Shown here: piece by piece, positions 6,475 to 7,915 of the stretch
How positions within the stretch are numbered: position 1 is the stretch's first letter
Layout: every line of letters starts with the position of its first letter
DNA from: JBHHYN01 sp046757565
Lineage (GTDB): Bacteria > Pseudomonadota > Gammaproteobacteria > Eutrophobiales > Eutrophobiaceae
Length of the DNA stretch: 7,915 nt
NCBI GenBank assembly: GCA_046757565.1
Contig: JBHHYN010000128.1
Span: forward strand, 1 to 7,915
Direction: 5' to 3'
The notes under the pieces: model-generated
Database searches by the model: none
What the model was told of the DNA's origin: nothing
Seen by the model: the letters and a program-made list of their open reading frames with translations, nothing else
Position numbers and translations under genes: made by a program

Positions 6475-7770
6475 TTGGACGATATTCCGTTATCCCTGTT
6501 ATTCGCACTCCTGGGTTTGCTGATACTGCTTTCAGCGTTTTTTTCAAGTTCCGAAACCAGCATGATGGCATTAAACCGCTACCGACTGCGCCATCTTGCA
6601 AAAGACAACCACCGTGGGGCCTTGCTGGTTTCGGCCCTGTTGAAACACCCAGACCGCCTGATTGGTTTAATCCTGTTGGGGAATAACCTCGTCAACATCC
6701 TGGCTGCCTCCATTGCAACAGTCATTGCCATCAGGCTCATGGGCGACGCAGGCATTATCGCGGCAACCGTGTTACTCACCATCGTCATATTGATCTTTGC
6801 AGAGCTTGCGCCAAAAACGCTGGCCGCCCTGCATCCGGAGAGAATTGCCTTCCCAGCAGCCTATGTTCTCACCCCCCTGGCGGCAGGTCTGCGCCCGTTT
6901 GTCTGGGTAATCAATAAAATCGCCAATGGACTCCTTGCAGGCATTGGCATCCGGCCCGATGAACGGCAGGATGCGTCGCTCAGTAGCGATGAACTCAGGA
7001 CAGTCGTCCATGAAGCCGGGAATCTGATCCCGTCACGCCATCAGCAGATGTTAATCAGTATTCTCGACCTGGAGAATGTTACGGTCGAGGATATCATGGT
7101 CCCACGCAATGAAATTGCCGGCATCGATATCGACGACCCCGTCAGCGATATCATCGAGTTTCTCAGCCATTGTCAGCACACCAGGCTACCGGTGTACCGC
7201 ACTAACATCGGTAACATCATCGGTATGATGCATGTGCGCTACGCGCTGCGGTTGATGACAAATATGGATGAGTTTTCCATAGAGGAGCTGGAAACGATCA
7301 CGGCAAAACCCTATTTCGTTCCCTTGGGCACCCCCCTGCATACCCAACTGCTGAATTTTCAACGCCAGAAAAAGCGTATCGGCCTTGTAGTGGATGAATA
7401 CGGCGTGATCCAGGGTCTGATTACGCTGGAAGATATCCTGGAGGAGATCGTCGGGGAATTCACCACCGATCTGCAAACTTACGATCAGGACATTCACCGG
7501 CAGGAAGACGGCTCTTACATCATTGACGGCTCCGCATCGTTGCGCGATATCAATAGACAGTTGGATTGGGCCCTCCCCGTCAATGGTCCAAAGACACTCA
7601 ATGGCCTGATTCTTGAGTATCTTGAAACCATTCCGGAATCCGGCACCAGTATACGCATCGGAAACTTTGCCATGGAAATTACCCAGGCCGTGGATAACGC
7701 CGTTAAGACCGTCAAAATAACACTCCTCCCTGAAAAGAATGCCGCTCGCCCGCATGACCGGGACCCCTAG
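6475..7770 (+). CDS. corB: CorB/CorC-like (CNNM/HlyC-CorC family) membrane protein with DUF21 and CBS domains
   Basis: The family (E. coli YfjD, CorB/CorC, eukaryotic CNNM) is linked to Mg2+ and Co2+ transport or efflux at the inner membrane. At 431 residues it matches YfjD. The DUF21 membrane domain (about 1-160) has the conserved SSSETSM (24-30), GNNLVN (69-74) and AELAPKT (109-115) motifs that line the ion site in family structures. A CBS pair follows (about 205-262 and 272-330), with VPRNEI at 209-214, LPVYR (238-242), and VVDEYGVIQGLITLEDILEEIVGE (305-328). Residues about 340-420 form the CorC/HlyC transporter-associated domain (SYIIDGSASLRDIN, 347-360). The start is TTG 6475: an in-frame TAA at 6454-6456 leaves no ATG or GTG in between, and the next ATG (residue 30) would cut into DUF21. 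GAGG at 6460-6463 lies 11 bases upstream. It follows ypjD as in E. coli. The transported ion cannot be fixed from sequence. Confidence 0.94.
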   Translation: MDDIPLSLLFALLGLLILLSAFFSSSETSMMALNRYRLRHLAKDNHRGALLVSALLKHPDRLIGLILLGNNLVNILAASIATVIAIRLMGDAGIIAATVLLTIVILIFAELAPKTLAALHPERIAFPAAYVLTPLAAGLRPFVWVINKIANGLLAGIGIRPDERQDASLSSDELRTVVHEAGNLIPSRHQQMLISILDLENVTVEDIMVPRNEIAGIDIDDPVSDIIEFLSHCQHTRLPVYRTNIGNIIGMMHVRYALRLMTNMDEFSIEELETITAKPYFVPLGTPLHTQLLNFQRQKKRIGLVVDEYGVIQGLITLEDILEEIVGEFTTDLQTYDQDIHRQEDGSYIIDGSASLRDINRQLDWALPVNGPKTLNGLILEYLETIPESGTSIRIGNFAMEITQAVDNAVKTVKITLLPEKNAARPHDRDP

Positions 7771-7803
7771 CCCGCATATTGCAAAGCAAGTCTCCAGCAA
7801 TCG

Positions 7804-7853
7804 ATAAACAACTCGGCCGCAAGTGACCGGGTTTCAGTGCAATTTTTGTTTAT
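7804..7853. repeat. inverted repeat downstream of corB
   Basis: ATAAACAA (7804-7811) and TTGTTTAT (7846-7853) are perfect complements. Inside, ACTCGG and CCGGGT can also pair (one G-U). It could fold in the 3' end of the corB transcript, but no T-run follows the outer arm, so a terminator role is uncertain. Confidence 0.35.
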
Positions 7854-7894
7854 AAGTTAGGGCCTTCAGCAGAATCTGTGGGTTGATATATAAA

Positions 7895-7915
7895 CAGTAG
7901 CCCGTCATTCCCGTG
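7895..7915. repeat. start of a dispersed CCCGTCATTCCCG-type repeat, cut by the window edge
   Basis: The last bases, TAGCCCGTCATTCCCGTG, match the usual left end of a common intergenic inverted repeat in Proteobacteria (typically continuing into GGGAATCC). Only the left arm is visible, so the call rests on resemblance. Confidence 0.45.

Noticed and set aside
7186..7800. 204-codon minus-strand frame opposite corB
   Set aside because: It is antisense to the CBS and transporter-associated domains of a clear CorB-like protein.

Overview
The window looks like a chromosomal segment of a gammaproteobacterium. The divergent arrangement ffh <- -> ypjD -> corB/yfjD is the one known from Escherichia coli and many other Gammaproteobacteria, and all three proteins are full length with clean family motifs. 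GC content looks moderate, roughly 50%. Genus cannot be set from the sequence alone. No rRNA, tRNA, CRISPR array, transposase or integrase was seen.

Layout. Positions 124-1148 hold two plus-strand genes of unrecognised family: a 137-residue protein with an N-terminal membrane anchor, and a 173-residue protein with about four membrane segments. Positions 1149-1309 are a repeat-filled gap between convergent genes. It holds an ACCACAGAGG-type repeat and a block of in-phase 7-base units in opposing orientations, which makes a likely two-way terminator. Positions 1310-3595 (minus) encode a MaeB-type malic enzyme fused to a phosphotransacetylase-like domain. Positions 3779-5140 (minus) encode Ffh, the SRP GTPase. 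Positions 5141-5510 form a 370-base divergent spacer with a good extended -10 promoter for ffh. Positions 5511-6323 (plus) encode a YpjD/CcsA-like membrane protein. Positions 6324-6474 hold a second 7-base-unit element. Positions 6475-7770 (plus) encode a CorB/CorC-like membrane protein that starts with TTG. The last 145 bases are non-coding and end inside what looks like a dispersed CCCGTCATTCCCG-type repeat cut by the window edge.

How the genes relate. Ffh serves co-translational targeting of inner-membrane proteins. YpjD and CorB are both inner-membrane proteins, and the three form a conserved housekeeping neighbourhood. MaeB makes pyruvate and NADPH from malate; it takes the place usually held by rpsP-rimM-trmD-rplS after ffh, which suggests a local rearrangement. 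The most unusual feature is the pair of intergenic elements at about 1200-1273 and 6320-6413. They share one design, heptamer tandem repeats facing inverted heptamers, but use unrelated repeat words (GACTCNN and GTTCAAR). No complete undescribed multi-gene system is evident.
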